A stretch of DNA of 64,000 nt from Bradyrhizobium sp. CER78 (GTDB lineage Bacteria; Pseudomonadota; Alphaproteobacteria; Rhizobiales; Xanthobacteraceae): NCBI RefSeq assembly GCF_029846235.1, contig NZ_JARVWP010000004.1, forward strand, positions 496,001 through 560,000, given 5' to 3'. A program made the position numbers and the translations under genes. The notes below the pieces were generated by a model that worked only from the letters and a program-made list of their open reading frames with translations, ran no database searches and had not been told where the DNA came from. Shown here piece by piece: positions 17,316 to 25,523 of this stretch. The stretch's first letter is position 1. Each line of letters begins with the position of its first letter.

Positions 17316-17350
17316 AATCCGCCGGCCCGCAAGGCCGGCGGATTTCGTTT
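17316..17350 (+). terminator. Intrinsic terminator of the oxidase-phosphoesterase operon
   Basis: AATCCGCCGGCC (17316-17327) and GGCCGGCGGATT (17333-17344) form a perfect 12-bp stem with loop CGCAA, followed by TCGTTT. It lies 22 nt after the phosphoesterase stop codon. Confidence 0.85.
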
Positions 17351-17431
17351 GTGCCAAGCTGGATGTCCTTCTCCTTCGCGAGCCTGTAACGTGCCCGGTG
17401 ACACCGATCCCGTCCCGTGGAATCCCGTTCA

Positions 17432-17890
17432 ATGACATCCATCGCCTTCCGCCAGGCCCAGCCCGCCGACCTTCCGGCGATCATTGCGCTCCTCGCCAAC
17501 GATGTGCTGGGGGTGCAGCGGGAGGATGCGAGTTCGCCACCGAACCAGCGGTATGTCGCTGCGCTCGAAGCCATCCTCGCCGATCCCAACCAGTTGCAGG
17601 TCGTTGCGACCCTGGACGATGCGGTGATCGGCTGCTTGCAGCTCACCTTCATCCCCGGACTGGCGCGCATGGGGTCATGGCGCGGACTGATCGAAGCGGT
17701 CCGAATTGCCGAAACGCAGCGGAGTTCAGGCGTTGGACAGCAGATGTTCGAATGGGCGATCGCGCAATGCAGGGCAAGAGGCTGCGACCTGGTGCAGCTG
17801 ACCACCGACAGAGCGCGCCCCGATGCGCACCGCTTCTACGAACGGCTCGGATTCGTCGGCAGCCACATCGGCTACAAGCTGAAGCTCTGA
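17432..17890 (+). CDS. GNAT family N-acetyltransferase
   Basis: 152 residues from ATG 17432. GNAT enzymes transfer an acetyl group from acetyl-CoA to amines. The N-terminal FRQAQPADLPAIIALL, strand DAVIGCLQLTFIPGL, CoA-binding loop RSSGVGQQMFEWAI (97-110, matching R/Q-x-x-G-x-G) and C-terminal FYERLGFVGSHIGYKLKL are typical. A GTG at 17417 is in frame but unnecessary. The gene is single, after the terminator of the previous operon. Substrate cannot be predicted. Confidence 0.88.
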   Translation: MTSIAFRQAQPADLPAIIALLANDVLGVQREDASSPPNQRYVAALEAILADPNQLQVVATLDDAVIGCLQLTFIPGLARMGSWRGLIEAVRIAETQRSSGVGQQMFEWAIAQCRARGCDLVQLTTDRARPDAHRFYERLGFVGSHIGYKLKL

Positions 17891-17903
17891 CGTCCGCTGG
17901 CAA

Positions 17904-18230
17904 TCAGTCACGCGTGTTGGCGCAGGATCGCGAATAGGCGGCGCGGTCGCTCTGGTTCAGGCCGCTGGCTGCGGCGTCGTCGAGACACCGGCTGACACGG
18001 TCGCCGAACGAGCTGCGCGCGGGAGCACGCAGGTTCGGCTGCGTGACCGCGTCCATCTTGGGGATCGGAGGCACCTCGATCTTGGGCGGCGGAGGTGGCG
18101 GTGGCGGCGGCGGCAGAGTTGGATTGTAGATCGAACCACCGGGCCCGAGGATTATCTGCTTTTGCGCAAAGGCGCTCGGCGCGCCGATGACGCAGAGCAA
18201 AGTGCAGGCAACAATCAAGGATCGCTTCAT
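17904..18230 (-). CDS. Small secreted protein with polyproline run
   Basis: 108 residues. Residues 1-22 are a signal peptide (LIVACTLLCVIGAPSAFA). Ten consecutive Pro (40-49) separate it from a small C-terminal part SSFGDRVSRCLDDAAASGLNQSDRAAYSRSC, with two Cys that may pair. The C-terminal part resembles short conserved stretches in rhizobial hypothetical proteins. It converges on the GNAT gene, 13 nt apart. Function unknown. Confidence 0.7.
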   Translation of the reverse strand: MKRSLIVACTLLCVIGAPSAFAQKQIILGPGGSIYNPTLPPPPPPPPPPKIEVPPIPKMDAVTQPNLRAPARSSFGDRVSRCLDDAAASGLNQSDRAAYSRSCANTRD

Positions 18231-18321
18231 GGCCTATATCTCGTGACGGCGCGGCACTGGTTCAAGTGATTGCCAGATGCGTCAACGCCGCCCTTGATAT
18301 GCGAGTTCCCCGGCCCGGCGT

Positions 18322-19536
18322 TCACGGCTTCTGATAGATCACGTGACCTGCGCGGATGGTGCTGCTCACTTTCGCGAGATTGGCGACGTCGCTGAGCGGA
18401 TCGCCGTCGAGCACCACGAGATCGGCGTCGAAGCCCTGCTCCACCCTGCCCTTCTTCGCAGCCTTGAAGTACCGCGCCGGATTGGTCGTCAGCGAGGCCA
18501 GCACCTGGCGCTCCGACAATGCGCGGTGCATCAGCTGATATTCCTGCGTGGTGTCGTACAGCTTGGTGAAGCCGACATCGGTGCCGAACAGCACCGCCCC
18601 GCCATTCTCCGAGAACTGCTTGAGCTGGTTGACGGTCGCGGCCAGCAGCCGGTTGGTCACGGCGGGATCCAGGACAACGGTCGTGAACAGCGACAGCGTC
18701 GGGATCAGTGCAATGCCCTGCGCCTTGAACCGCGCCAGCTGCTCCGGCGTATATCCGGCTTCGCTCGGGTCGGTGTGCGCCATGATATCGACGCCGGCGG
18801 TGATCACCGTCTCGACGCCGGTCTTGTTCTGCGGATGGGCAAACGCCGGCTTTCCCTGCGCATGCGCCACGTCGACCGCGGCCCTGGCGATCGCCGGGTC
18901 CATGTTCACGACCGGCTTGTTTCCCTTGTAGACGCCGGTGAACAGCTTCACGCCATCGAGGTTGAGGTCCATGTAGCTGCGCGCCAGTTGCGTGGCCTCG
19001 TCCGGCGTCGATGCCTCGGGCAGCTGCATGTCCGCGGGCAGATAGGCCGGATGGCCGTCCTTCGGGAAGATGCTGGCGGCGAGGAAGATGTTGGGACCGG
19101 CGACCTCACCCGCGGCGATGCGCTTGCGCAGTGGCAATATGTTCCGCGGATCGGAGCCGAGGTCCCAGACCGTCGTGAAGCCCCACCGCGTCAGCATCTC
19201 CTGCATGTGCTGCGTCAGCGGCGCGGCCGGCGTCTCGCCGGCGTTGTGCCAGACATGCTCGGTGAAATGCACATGGCTGTTCCAGAACCCGGCAACCACG
19301 GTCTTGCCGCTGCAATCGATGACGCGCGCGTCCGCGGGCGCCTTGACGTCGCCGGTCTTGCCGACCGCGCTGATGACGCCGTCCGAGATCACGATCACAG
19401 CATCCGGCAGCGCAGCCGCGTCGGCCGATGCGTAGAGCGTGCCGCCGCGGAGCACCACCGTCTCGGCATGCGCCGCCACCGAGGCAACGGCTGAGCCGAT
19501 GAGAAAGAGCGCGATGCGTAGCCAGGTCCCGGTCAT
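18322..19536 (-). CDS. Exported amidohydrolase family protein
   Basis: 404 residues from ATG at 19534-19536 with AAGAGG upstream; a longer GTG start at 19572 lacks this. Residues 1-24 are a signal peptide. It has the TIM-barrel amidohydrolase pattern: HVH (88-90), GVKLFTG with a candidate metal-bridging Lys, AFAHPQN, DIMAHTD and GTDVGF, and the C-terminal beta-sandwich KKGRVEQGFDADLVVLDGDPLSD. It resembles imidazolonepropionase-like and Xaa-Pro dipeptidase-like members acting on cyclic amides or peptides. The substrate is unknown. It is alone in its transcription unit. Confidence 0.87.
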   Translation of the reverse strand: MTGTWLRIALFLIGSAVASVAAHAETVVLRGGTLYASADAAALPDAVIVISDGVISAVGKTGDVKAPADARVIDCSGKTVVAGFWNSHVHFTEHVWHNAGETPAAPLTQHMQEMLTRWGFTTVWDLGSDPRNILPLRKRIAAGEVAGPNIFLAASIFPKDGHPAYLPADMQLPEASTPDEATQLARSYMDLNLDGVKLFTGVYKGNKPVVNMDPAIARAAVDVAHAQGKPAFAHPQNKTGVETVITAGVDIMAHTDPSEAGYTPEQLARFKAQGIALIPTLSLFTTVVLDPAVTNRLLAATVNQLKQFSENGGAVLFGTDVGFTKLYDTTQEYQLMHRALSERQVLASLTTNPARYFKAAKKGRVEQGFDADLVVLDGDPLSDVANLAKVSSTIRAGHVIYQKP

Positions 19537-19644
19537 GGACAGCCTCTTTGATGATGGCATGCCGGCAACCACCGGCGCGCGGCAACATAGAGGTTGTGCG
19601 CGGCGCGGTTTGATCGTTCTTGCTGTCCGCGACGGCCCGGCCCG

Positions 19645-20928
19645 TCACTCCTCGGGCGCGTTCTCGATCGGGTCGAACCGGTCGGCCTCGAGCCCGAGCA
19701 GATTCCAGGATTGCAGCATGTGCGGCGGCAGCGGCGCGCTGACATCGATCACGCCGCCGCGCGGATGCGGAATCACGATGCGGCGGGCGAGCAGATGCAG
19801 CCGGTTCTGCAGGCCGCCCGGCAGCTGCCAGTTCTCCTTGTTGAAATATTTGGGATCGCCGACGATCGCGTGATCGATATGTGCCATGTGGGCGCGCAAT
19901 TGATGGGTGCGGCCGGTCACCGGCTTGAGCGAGACCCAGGCGAGCTTGGTCGCGGAAGCCTCGACCACGGCGTAATAGGTCACGGCATGGCTTGCGCCCT
20001 CGTCACCATGCTCGGCGATCCGCATGATGCTGTCCTCCTCGCTCTCCTCCTTGGCGAGATAGGTCGAGATCCGGCCCTGCTTCGGCTTCGGCACGCCGGC
20101 GACCAGCGCCCAGTAGATCTTGCGCGCGGAGCGATGACGGAACGCGCCGGTGAGGAACGATGCAGCGAAACGCGTCTTGGCGATCAGCAGGCAACCGGAG
20201 GTCTCCCGGTCGATACGATGCACCAGGCGCGGCTTCTGCCCCTTAGCGTCGCGCATCACCTCAAGCATCTGGTCGACATGGCGCGTCATGCCGGAGCCAC
20301 CCTGCACGGCGAGACCGGCGGGCTTGTTCAGCACCAGCACGTCGTCGTCCTCGTACAGCGTCATGTCCTTCAGCGCCTGCAGCGTCTTCGCCTCGGCCTC
20401 CGAGAGCGTGCCTGAAGTCTTCGGCGTGTCGAGCCGCAGCGGCGGAATCCGGACGCTCTGGCCCTCCTCCAGCCGGTCCTTGGAATCGGCGCGCTTGCCG
20501 TTGACCCTGAGCTCGCCCTTCCGGACGATGCGCTGGATATGGGAGAACGACAGGCCGGGAAACCGCGCCTCGAGGAAGCGATCGACGCGCATGCCGTTTT
20601 CGTCGGTCGTGACGACGACGGTCTGCACCTTGGTCGGCAATGGCTGCTCGGCCGCCTGCTTTTCAGCGGCGGGCTCAGGCCGCTCGTTGCGGTCGCGGCG
20701 CGGCTCGGCAAAGCGCGGCGGCTTTCCGGGCGCGCGGTGCGCGAACGGACGGTCGCCGGACTTGCGCTCACCGGACTTGCGCTCACCGGATTTGCGCTCG
20801 TCCGGCTTGCGGCTGCGTTGCGCCGATCCGCCCTTGCCACGATCGCCGTCACGGCTCTTGTCGCGTCCCTTGGCGCGCTCTTTGGCGCGATCGCCCGGCG
20901 ATGTGGTTCTCTTGATACGGCGGCTCAT
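19645..20928 (-). CDS. RluA/RluC-type 23S rRNA pseudouridine synthase with basic N-terminal extension
   Basis: 427 residues from ATG at 20926-20928. Residues 1-98 form a disordered, charged extension rich in Lys/Arg/Asp/Glu, with the repeated unit KSGER (46-60). An S4 RNA-binding domain follows (about 112-160, VDRFLEARFPGLSFSHIQRIV), then the catalytic domain with HRIDRETSG (237-245, catalytic Asp240) and GRTHQLRAHMAHI. RluC isomerises U955/2504/2580 of E. coli 23S rRNA; homology places this in the group, exact targets unknown. A further ATG at 20955 is in frame. The extension is coded by 15-bp DNA repeats. It is divergent from the hydrolase at 21071. Confidence 0.9.
   Translation of the reverse strand: MSRRIKRTTSPGDRAKERAKGRDKSRDGDRGKGGSAQRSRKPDERKSGERKSGERKSGDRPFAHRAPGKPPRFAEPRRDRNERPEPAAEKQAAEQPLPTKVQTVVVTTDENGMRVDRFLEARFPGLSFSHIQRIVRKGELRVNGKRADSKDRLEEGQSVRIPPLRLDTPKTSGTLSEAEAKTLQALKDMTLYEDDDVLVLNKPAGLAVQGGSGMTRHVDQMLEVMRDAKGQKPRLVHRIDRETSGCLLIAKTRFAASFLTGAFRHRSARKIYWALVAGVPKPKQGRISTYLAKEESEEDSIMRIAEHGDEGASHAVTYYAVVEASATKLAWVSLKPVTGRTHQLRAHMAHIDHAIVGDPKYFNKENWQLPGGLQNRLHLLARRIVIPHPRGGVIDVSAPLPPHMLQSWNLLGLEADRFDPIENAPEE
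20753..20812. repeat. 15-bp tandem repeat in the pseudouridine synthase gene
   Basis: Units TCGCCGGACTTGCGC, TCACCGGACTTGCGC, TCACCGGATTTGCGC and a degenerate TCGTCCGGCTTGCGG follow each other without gaps. On the minus strand they encode KSGER-type repeats. Being a multiple of three, copy-number change would keep the frame. Confidence 0.8.
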
Positions 20929-21070
20929 GGTGGTTTTTCGGCTCCAGACCTGCATTGTGCCTAGCGCAAATGCCGCGAATCGTCACGGCGAAATCGGTGT
21001 GAATCCTGCGCGACTCGGCCATGTTGGGCCGCTTGCGGCAATCGAGCAGAGCCTCGGAAGGAGCTTTGGA

Positions 21071-22021
21071 ATGAGCCTTGGAATGAGACTGCCGATGGCG
21101 GCTTTGGCGGCGGCCCTGATGCTCACGGGCCCGGCGCTGGCCCAGCAAAGCCCGATGCCGGAAGACTTGGCCTGGAAGCTCCTGGAACTCGGCCGCGTCG
21201 TCGACCCGCCCAAGACCGCGGCGCTCTACGCGCCGCTGCAGCAGAAGGAGCCCTATCAGGGCGTCAAGGTCGAGCGCGACGCCAAGTATGGCCCTGCCGA
21301 CCGCCATCTGCTCGACGTCTTCACGCCGGACACCACGGCACCGCCGCGGCCGGTGCTGATTTACATCCATGGCGGCGGCTTCACTGCCGGCAACAAGCGC
21401 AACCCAGGCAGCCCGTTCTACGACAACATCATGCTGTGGGCCGTGAAGAGCGGCTTCGTCGGCGTCAATGCCACCTACCGCCTCGCGCCGGCCTTTCCAT
21501 GGCCGGCAGGCGCCGAAGACGTCGGCGCGATCGTGCAGTGGGTCTCGGAGAACATCGCCAGCCGCGGCGGCGAGCCCAGACGCATCTTCCTGATGGGCCA
21601 GTCGGCCGGTGCGGTCCATGTCGCGAGCTATGTCTCGCACGGCGAATTCCACAAGGTGAAGGACGGCGGCCTGGCCGGCGCGATCATGGTGTCGGGCATC
21701 TACGATCTGACGGCCTCGCCGGCCGGCGACGCCGAGCGCGCCTATTACGGCTCAGACCCGTCGCGCTACACCGAGCGCTCCTCGCTGCAGGGCCTGATGG
21801 CAAGCCCGATCCCGTTCCTGATCACCGCGGCCGAGCTCGACCCGCCGCGCTTCGTCGAGCAGTTCGAGCTGTTGAAGCAGGCCACCTGCAAGCGGCCGAG
21901 CGGCTGCGCGCGCAGCTTCATGCTGCCGCAGCACAGCCACATGTCGGAGGTCTATGCGATCAACACTCAGGACACGCGGCTGACCGACGAGATCGTGGAG
22001 TTCGTGAAGAGCGTGAAGTGA
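21071..22021 (+). CDS. Exported alpha/beta hydrolase (HSL/esterase type)
   Basis: 316 residues from ATG 21071-21073 after a good GGAAGGAG site. Signal peptide 1-24 (ALAAALMLTGPALA). Oxyanion motif HGGG (100-103) and nucleophile elbow GQSAG (176-180, Ser178) define a hormone-sensitive-lipase-like esterase; TAAELDP and QHSHMSEV near the end supply candidate Asp and His. Such enzymes hydrolyse carboxylic esters in the periplasm. The frame is open far upstream but that part is antisense to the synthase gene. Confidence 0.88.
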   Translation: MSLGMRLPMAALAAALMLTGPALAQQSPMPEDLAWKLLELGRVVDPPKTAALYAPLQQKEPYQGVKVERDAKYGPADRHLLDVFTPDTTAPPRPVLIYIHGGGFTAGNKRNPGSPFYDNIMLWAVKSGFVGVNATYRLAPAFPWPAGAEDVGAIVQWVSENIASRGGEPRRIFLMGQSAGAVHVASYVSHGEFHKVKDGGLAGAIMVSGIYDLTASPAGDAERAYYGSDPSRYTERSSLQGLMASPIPFLITAAELDPPRFVEQFELLKQATCKRPSGCARSFMLPQHSHMSEVYAINTQDTRLTDEIVEFVKSVK

Positions 22022-22489
22022 ATGAAGTTAGGAGCCGTCGCAGCGGGCGCCGCCAAAATATCGAAAACAACCCCATGCAAAGGAGCCGGCGGCCGGCGCT
22101 CGACCAACCAACTTGACACGTCGGGCAACTCAGGGATATTCTTCTATTATTCCGAAATATCGTCACAGCCCAAGACTACCGCGTATGGCATTTGCGGGCT
22201 TCGGCAACTGACGCTTCCACGCCGCAAACAACGGATTGCGCGCTATTCGCGGCCACAGCTTCGTCTCGTCTTGCTCTAAAGCATGATGAGATTAGGTTGA
22301 GCTGGAACGGCATCGAAGGTTCACCTCTCCCTTGGGAGAGGTCGATTTGCAAAGCAAATCGGGTGAGGGATTATGCTCTATCGAGAGAGCAAGAGCCCTC
22401 ACCCGGATTGCTTCGCAATCCGACCTCTCCCCGGCGGGAGAGGTGAACCAAGACCGCGCCAAGCCGGTTCAACCAAAACTCATCCCGAT
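22022..22489. other. Repeat-rich intergenic region between convergent genes
   Basis: No convincing gene. It contains a GCATGATGAGATTAGGTTGA segment at 22281-22300, related to 7993-8012, and the long palindromic element 22318-22449. The stretch 22055-22150 (aaaacaaccccatgcaaagg, then cttgacacgtcgggcaa) also resembles sequence I remember as recurrent in Bradyrhizobium intergenic DNA, unverified. Confidence 0.45.
22318..22449. repeat. Palindromic element TCACCTCTCCC...GGGAGAGGTGA, copy 1
   Basis: GGTTCACCTCTCCC at the left pairs with GGGAGAGGTGAACC at the right. Inner hairpins GATTTGCaaaGCAAATC and GGATTGCttcGCAATCC and the pair GGGTGAGGG / CCCTCACCC build a cruciform-like structure. A second copy, with a different inner part, lies at 27129-27264. 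Confidence 0.8.
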
Positions 22490-23824
22490 CTAGCTCCCGC
22501 CCCGCTCCTTGCGGAGCCGCGCCCAGTAATCCAGCCGCTTGCGGATCTCGCGCTCGAAGCCGCGGTCGGGCGGATCGTAGAAGGTCTGGCGGCCCAGCGC
22601 TTCCGGGAAATAGTCCTGGCCGGAGAACGCGTCGGGCTGATCGTGATCATACTGATAGCCGGAGCCATAGCCCTCCGACTTCATCAGCTTGGTCGGCGAA
22701 TTCAGGATGTGCTTCGGCGGCAGCAGCGAGCCGCCTTGTTTTGCACTCTGCATCGCCGCGCCAAACGCGGTGTAGACCGCGTTCGATTTCGGCGCTGTCG
22801 CCAGATAAACCACGGCCTGCGCGATCGCGAGCTCCCCTTCGGGCGAGCCCAGGAAATCATAGGCATCCTTGGCGGCGTTGCAGACCGCGAGCGCCTGCGG
22901 ATCGGCAAGGCCGATGTCCTCAACCGCCATGCGCACCACGCGGCGCGCCAGGAACAGCGGATCCTCGCCGGCATCGAACATCCGCGCGAGGTAATACAGC
23001 GCCGCATCCGGATCGGAGCCGCGAACCGACTTGTGCAGCGACGAGATCAGGTTGTAATGGCCGTCAGCCGACTTGTCGTAGATCGGCGCGCGGCGCTGCA
23101 GGATGGCCTGCAACTGCTCGGCGTTGAACACCTCGCCCTTGCGCGCGGCGCGCCAGACCTCTTCGGCCAATGTCAGCGAGGCGCGGCCATCGCCGTCGGC
23201 CATCCGCACCAGCACGGCGCGCGCTTCCGCATCGAGCGGCAGGGCCTTGCCCTCGATCTTCTCGGCATTGGCAAACAGCCGTTCGATCGCAGCCGTATCG
23301 AGTGAGTGAAACACCAGCACGCGGGCGCGCGACAGAAGCGCCGCGTTGAGCTCGAACGACGGGTTCTCGGTGGTGGCGCCGACCAGCACCACCGTGCCGT
23401 CCTCCATCACGGGCAGGAAGGAATCCTGCTGCGCGCGGTTGAACCGATGCACCTCGTCGACGAACAGCAGCGTGCCCTTGCCGGTCTCGCGGCGGGCACG
23501 TGCAGCATCGAATGCCTTCTTCAGATCGGCGACGCCGGAGAACACCGCGGAGATCTGCTCGAAATGCAGCTCGGTGGCATCGGCCAGCAGCCGCGCCACC
23601 GTGGTCTTGCCGGTGCCGGGCGGGCCCCAGAACACCAGCGAGCCCAGCGTGCGCGTCTCCAGCATGCGGGTCAGCGCGCCGTCGGGGCCGAGGATGTGAT
23701 CCTGGCCGACGACGTCGGCCAGCGTGCGCGGGCGCAGCCGGTCCGGCAGCGGGTGTGGCGCGTCCTGCTCCATCCCCGCGGCGGCGAACAGGTTGCTGGC
23801 CTCGCGCGGTTGTTTCGGGCTCAT
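22490..23824 (-). CDS. rarA: Replication-associated recombination protein A (RarA/MgsA)
   Basis: 444 residues, usual length. RarA is a clamp-loader-like AAA+ ATPase acting at stalled forks. Walker A GPPGTGKT (67-74), Walker B LLFVDEVHRFN (119-129), sensor 1 TTENPSFELN (151-160), followed by the MgsA tetramerisation part: SLHKSVRGSDPDAALYYLARM and AVEDIGLADPQAL, and the C-terminal PKHILNSPTKLMK. Its ATG overlaps the degP stop by 4 nt, so they form an operon, an arrangement common in Rhizobiales. Confidence 0.96.
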   Translation of the reverse strand: MSPKQPREASNLFAAAGMEQDAPHPLPDRLRPRTLADVVGQDHILGPDGALTRMLETRTLGSLVFWGPPGTGKTTVARLLADATELHFEQISAVFSGVADLKKAFDAARARRETGKGTLLFVDEVHRFNRAQQDSFLPVMEDGTVVLVGATTENPSFELNAALLSRARVLVFHSLDTAAIERLFANAEKIEGKALPLDAEARAVLVRMADGDGRASLTLAEEVWRAARKGEVFNAEQLQAILQRRAPIYDKSADGHYNLISSLHKSVRGSDPDAALYYLARMFDAGEDPLFLARRVVRMAVEDIGLADPQALAVCNAAKDAYDFLGSPEGELAIAQAVVYLATAPKSNAVYTAFGAAMQSAKQGGSLLPPKHILNSPTKLMKSEGYGSGYQYDHDQPDAFSGQDYFPEALGRQTFYDPPDRGFEREIRKRLDYWARLRKERGGS

Positions 23825-25233
23825 CCGCCGAGCGTCACGTTGATCTGCTGGCCGCCGCGCACCAGCGTGACGCGCCAGATCCGCGAGCCCGCCTTCGATA
23901 CCTTGTCGAGGTCACTGGTTCGCACGATCTTCTCGTTGTTGACCGCCAGGATGATGTCGCCCTTCTGGAAGCCGACATTGGCGGCGGTGCCGTCATCGGC
24001 GAGCTCGGTCACCACCACGCCCTCCGCGCCAGCGTCGAGATGCAGCTCATCGGCCAGCGCCGGCGAGATGTTGGCGACCCTCGCGCCCTGGAACGGCGAG
24101 CGCGCGGTCAGCACGATCTCGTCGCGGTTGGTGTCCGGCGCGGTCTCCAGCGGCACGGTCAGCTTCACCGGCTTGCCGGCGCGCTGCACCTCGATCTCGG
24201 CGTTGCCGCCGAGCGGACGGGTCGCGAAGCGGTAGTCGAACGCGTTGGGATCGTCGATCGGCGTGCCGTCGATGCCGATGATCAGGTCGGACAGCTTCAG
24301 CCCGGCCTTCGCCGCGGGGCTGTTCGGTGCCACGTTGGCGACCAGCGCGCCGGTCGGCAGCTTCAGTCCCAGCGTCTCCGCGATCTCTGGCGTCACCGCC
24401 TGCAGCCGCGCGCCGAGCCATGGCCGCTTCACGGCCTTGCCGCCGCTCTTGGCGGAGGCCACCACCACCCGCACCATGTTGGCGGGAATCGCAAAGCCGA
24501 TGCCCTGCGAGCCGCCGGAGCGCGAGAAGATCGCGGTGTTGATACCGGCGAGCCGTCCGGTCATGTCGACCAACGCGCCGCCGGAATTGCCGGGATTGAT
24601 CGCGGCGTCGGTCTGAATGAAGAATTGATAATCCGTGATCCCGACTTGAGTACGCGCCAGGGCCGAGATGATGCCGTGCGTCACGGTCTGGCCGACGCCG
24701 AACGGGTTGCCAATCGCCAGCACCACGTCGCCGACCTGCAGCTGATCGGAATTGGCGAAGTCGAGGGTCGCGAATTTCTCCTTGTTGGTGCCCTTCAGCC
24801 GCAGCACCGCAAGATCAGTGCGGCTGTCCTTCAACACGATCTCCGCCTCGTATTCGCGCTTGTCGGCGAGCGAGACCTTCACCTGGTCGGCGCCCTCGAT
24901 CACGTGATTGTTGGTGACCACGAGGCCGGAGCCGTCGACCATCACGCCGGAGCCGAGCGAGCGCTGCATCTGCTCGGGCTGCTGGCCCGGCGCGCCGAAG
25001 AAGCGGCGGAAGAACGGATCGTCCATGAACGGGTTGCGGTTCTGCACCGTCTTGGCGGCGTAGACATTGACCACCGCGGGCTGCACCCGCTGCACGATCG
25101 GCGCATAGGACAGCTGGAGCTCAGCCTGCGACGACGGCACGCGACGATCCTGGGCCGCGGCCGGGGACGGATTCCCTATGAAAGCCAAGGCGCACAGAGC
25201 GAATATTGCAGCGAATCGGACGGGTTGGAGCAT
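23821..25233 (-). CDS. Periplasmic Do/DegP-type serine protease
   Basis: 470 residues from ATG at 25231-25233 with AGAGGTGAG upstream; longer open frame lacks a signal peptide. Signal peptide 1-27. Trypsin-like triad: His110 (TNNHVIEG), Asp140 (DSRTDLAVLRL), Ser217 (NPGNSGGA). Two PDZ domains follow (about 270-360 and 375-468). Do proteases degrade or refold damaged envelope proteins. The overlap with rarA (4 nt) makes an operon in which protease precedes the repair ATPase. Confidence 0.94.
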   Translation of the reverse strand: MLQPVRFAAIFALCALAFIGNPSPAAAQDRRVPSSQAELQLSYAPIVQRVQPAVVNVYAAKTVQNRNPFMDDPFFRRFFGAPGQQPEQMQRSLGSGVMVDGSGLVVTNNHVIEGADQVKVSLADKREYEAEIVLKDSRTDLAVLRLKGTNKEKFATLDFANSDQLQVGDVVLAIGNPFGVGQTVTHGIISALARTQVGITDYQFFIQTDAAINPGNSGGALVDMTGRLAGINTAIFSRSGGSQGIGFAIPANMVRVVVASAKSGGKAVKRPWLGARLQAVTPEIAETLGLKLPTGALVANVAPNSPAAKAGLKLSDLIIGIDGTPIDDPNAFDYRFATRPLGGNAEIEVQRAGKPVKLTVPLETAPDTNRDEIVLTARSPFQGARVANISPALADELHLDAGAEGVVVTELADDGTAANVGFQKGDIILAVNNEKIVRTSDLDKVSKAGSRIWRVTLVRGGQQINVTLGG

Positions 25234-25523
25234 TCTCACCTCTCGTGGAAACGCCGGAATATAGGCGTGTTCGCCGGGCAAATGAAGGGCGCCGGGGCGG
25301 ATAACTGGTCCCCGCCGGACCGGTGCAAAACCCCTGGCCGCCGCGTTGAAGCGCACCGCCAAGCATCTATGATGGCTGTCATCTCACTGCGCCGCTCCGC
25401 TTGTTGCCCGCGGACAACAAGCGGAACTGCGAAGCCTGGAAGCACTGTCGTGCGTCAGTCACGTTCGACTCCTAGGACGTCTCAGTGAGTGAGTGGGGAC
25501 TTCAAACACAACAGGGGTGCACA
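25234..25523. other. Shared upstream region of degP-like protease and porin
   Basis: 290 nt between divergent genes. It contains a perfect 11-bp inverted repeat (25396-25425, listed separately). No consensus promoter could be read with confidence. Confidence 0.4.
25396..25425. promoter_or_regulatory. Perfect palindrome upstream of the porin gene
   Basis: TCCGCTTGTTG (25396-25406) and CAACAAGCGGA (25415-25425) are exact inverted copies around an 8-nt centre, about 100 nt before the porin ATG. No T run follows, so an operator or a 5'-UTR hairpin is more likely than a terminator. Confidence 0.5.

Noticed and set aside
15671..17404. 577-codon minus-strand frame opposite the phosphoesterase
   Set aside because: Antisense shadow of a clear secreted enzyme; no recognisable domain and no start context.
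20753..20812. Short direct repeats as a possible CRISPR array
   Set aside because: Units are 15 bp, contiguous without spacers and lie in frame inside a coding sequence.
23500..25488. 662-codon plus-strand frame opposite the DegP-like protease
   Set aside because: The protease triad and PDZ domains are on the minus strand; the other frame matches nothing.
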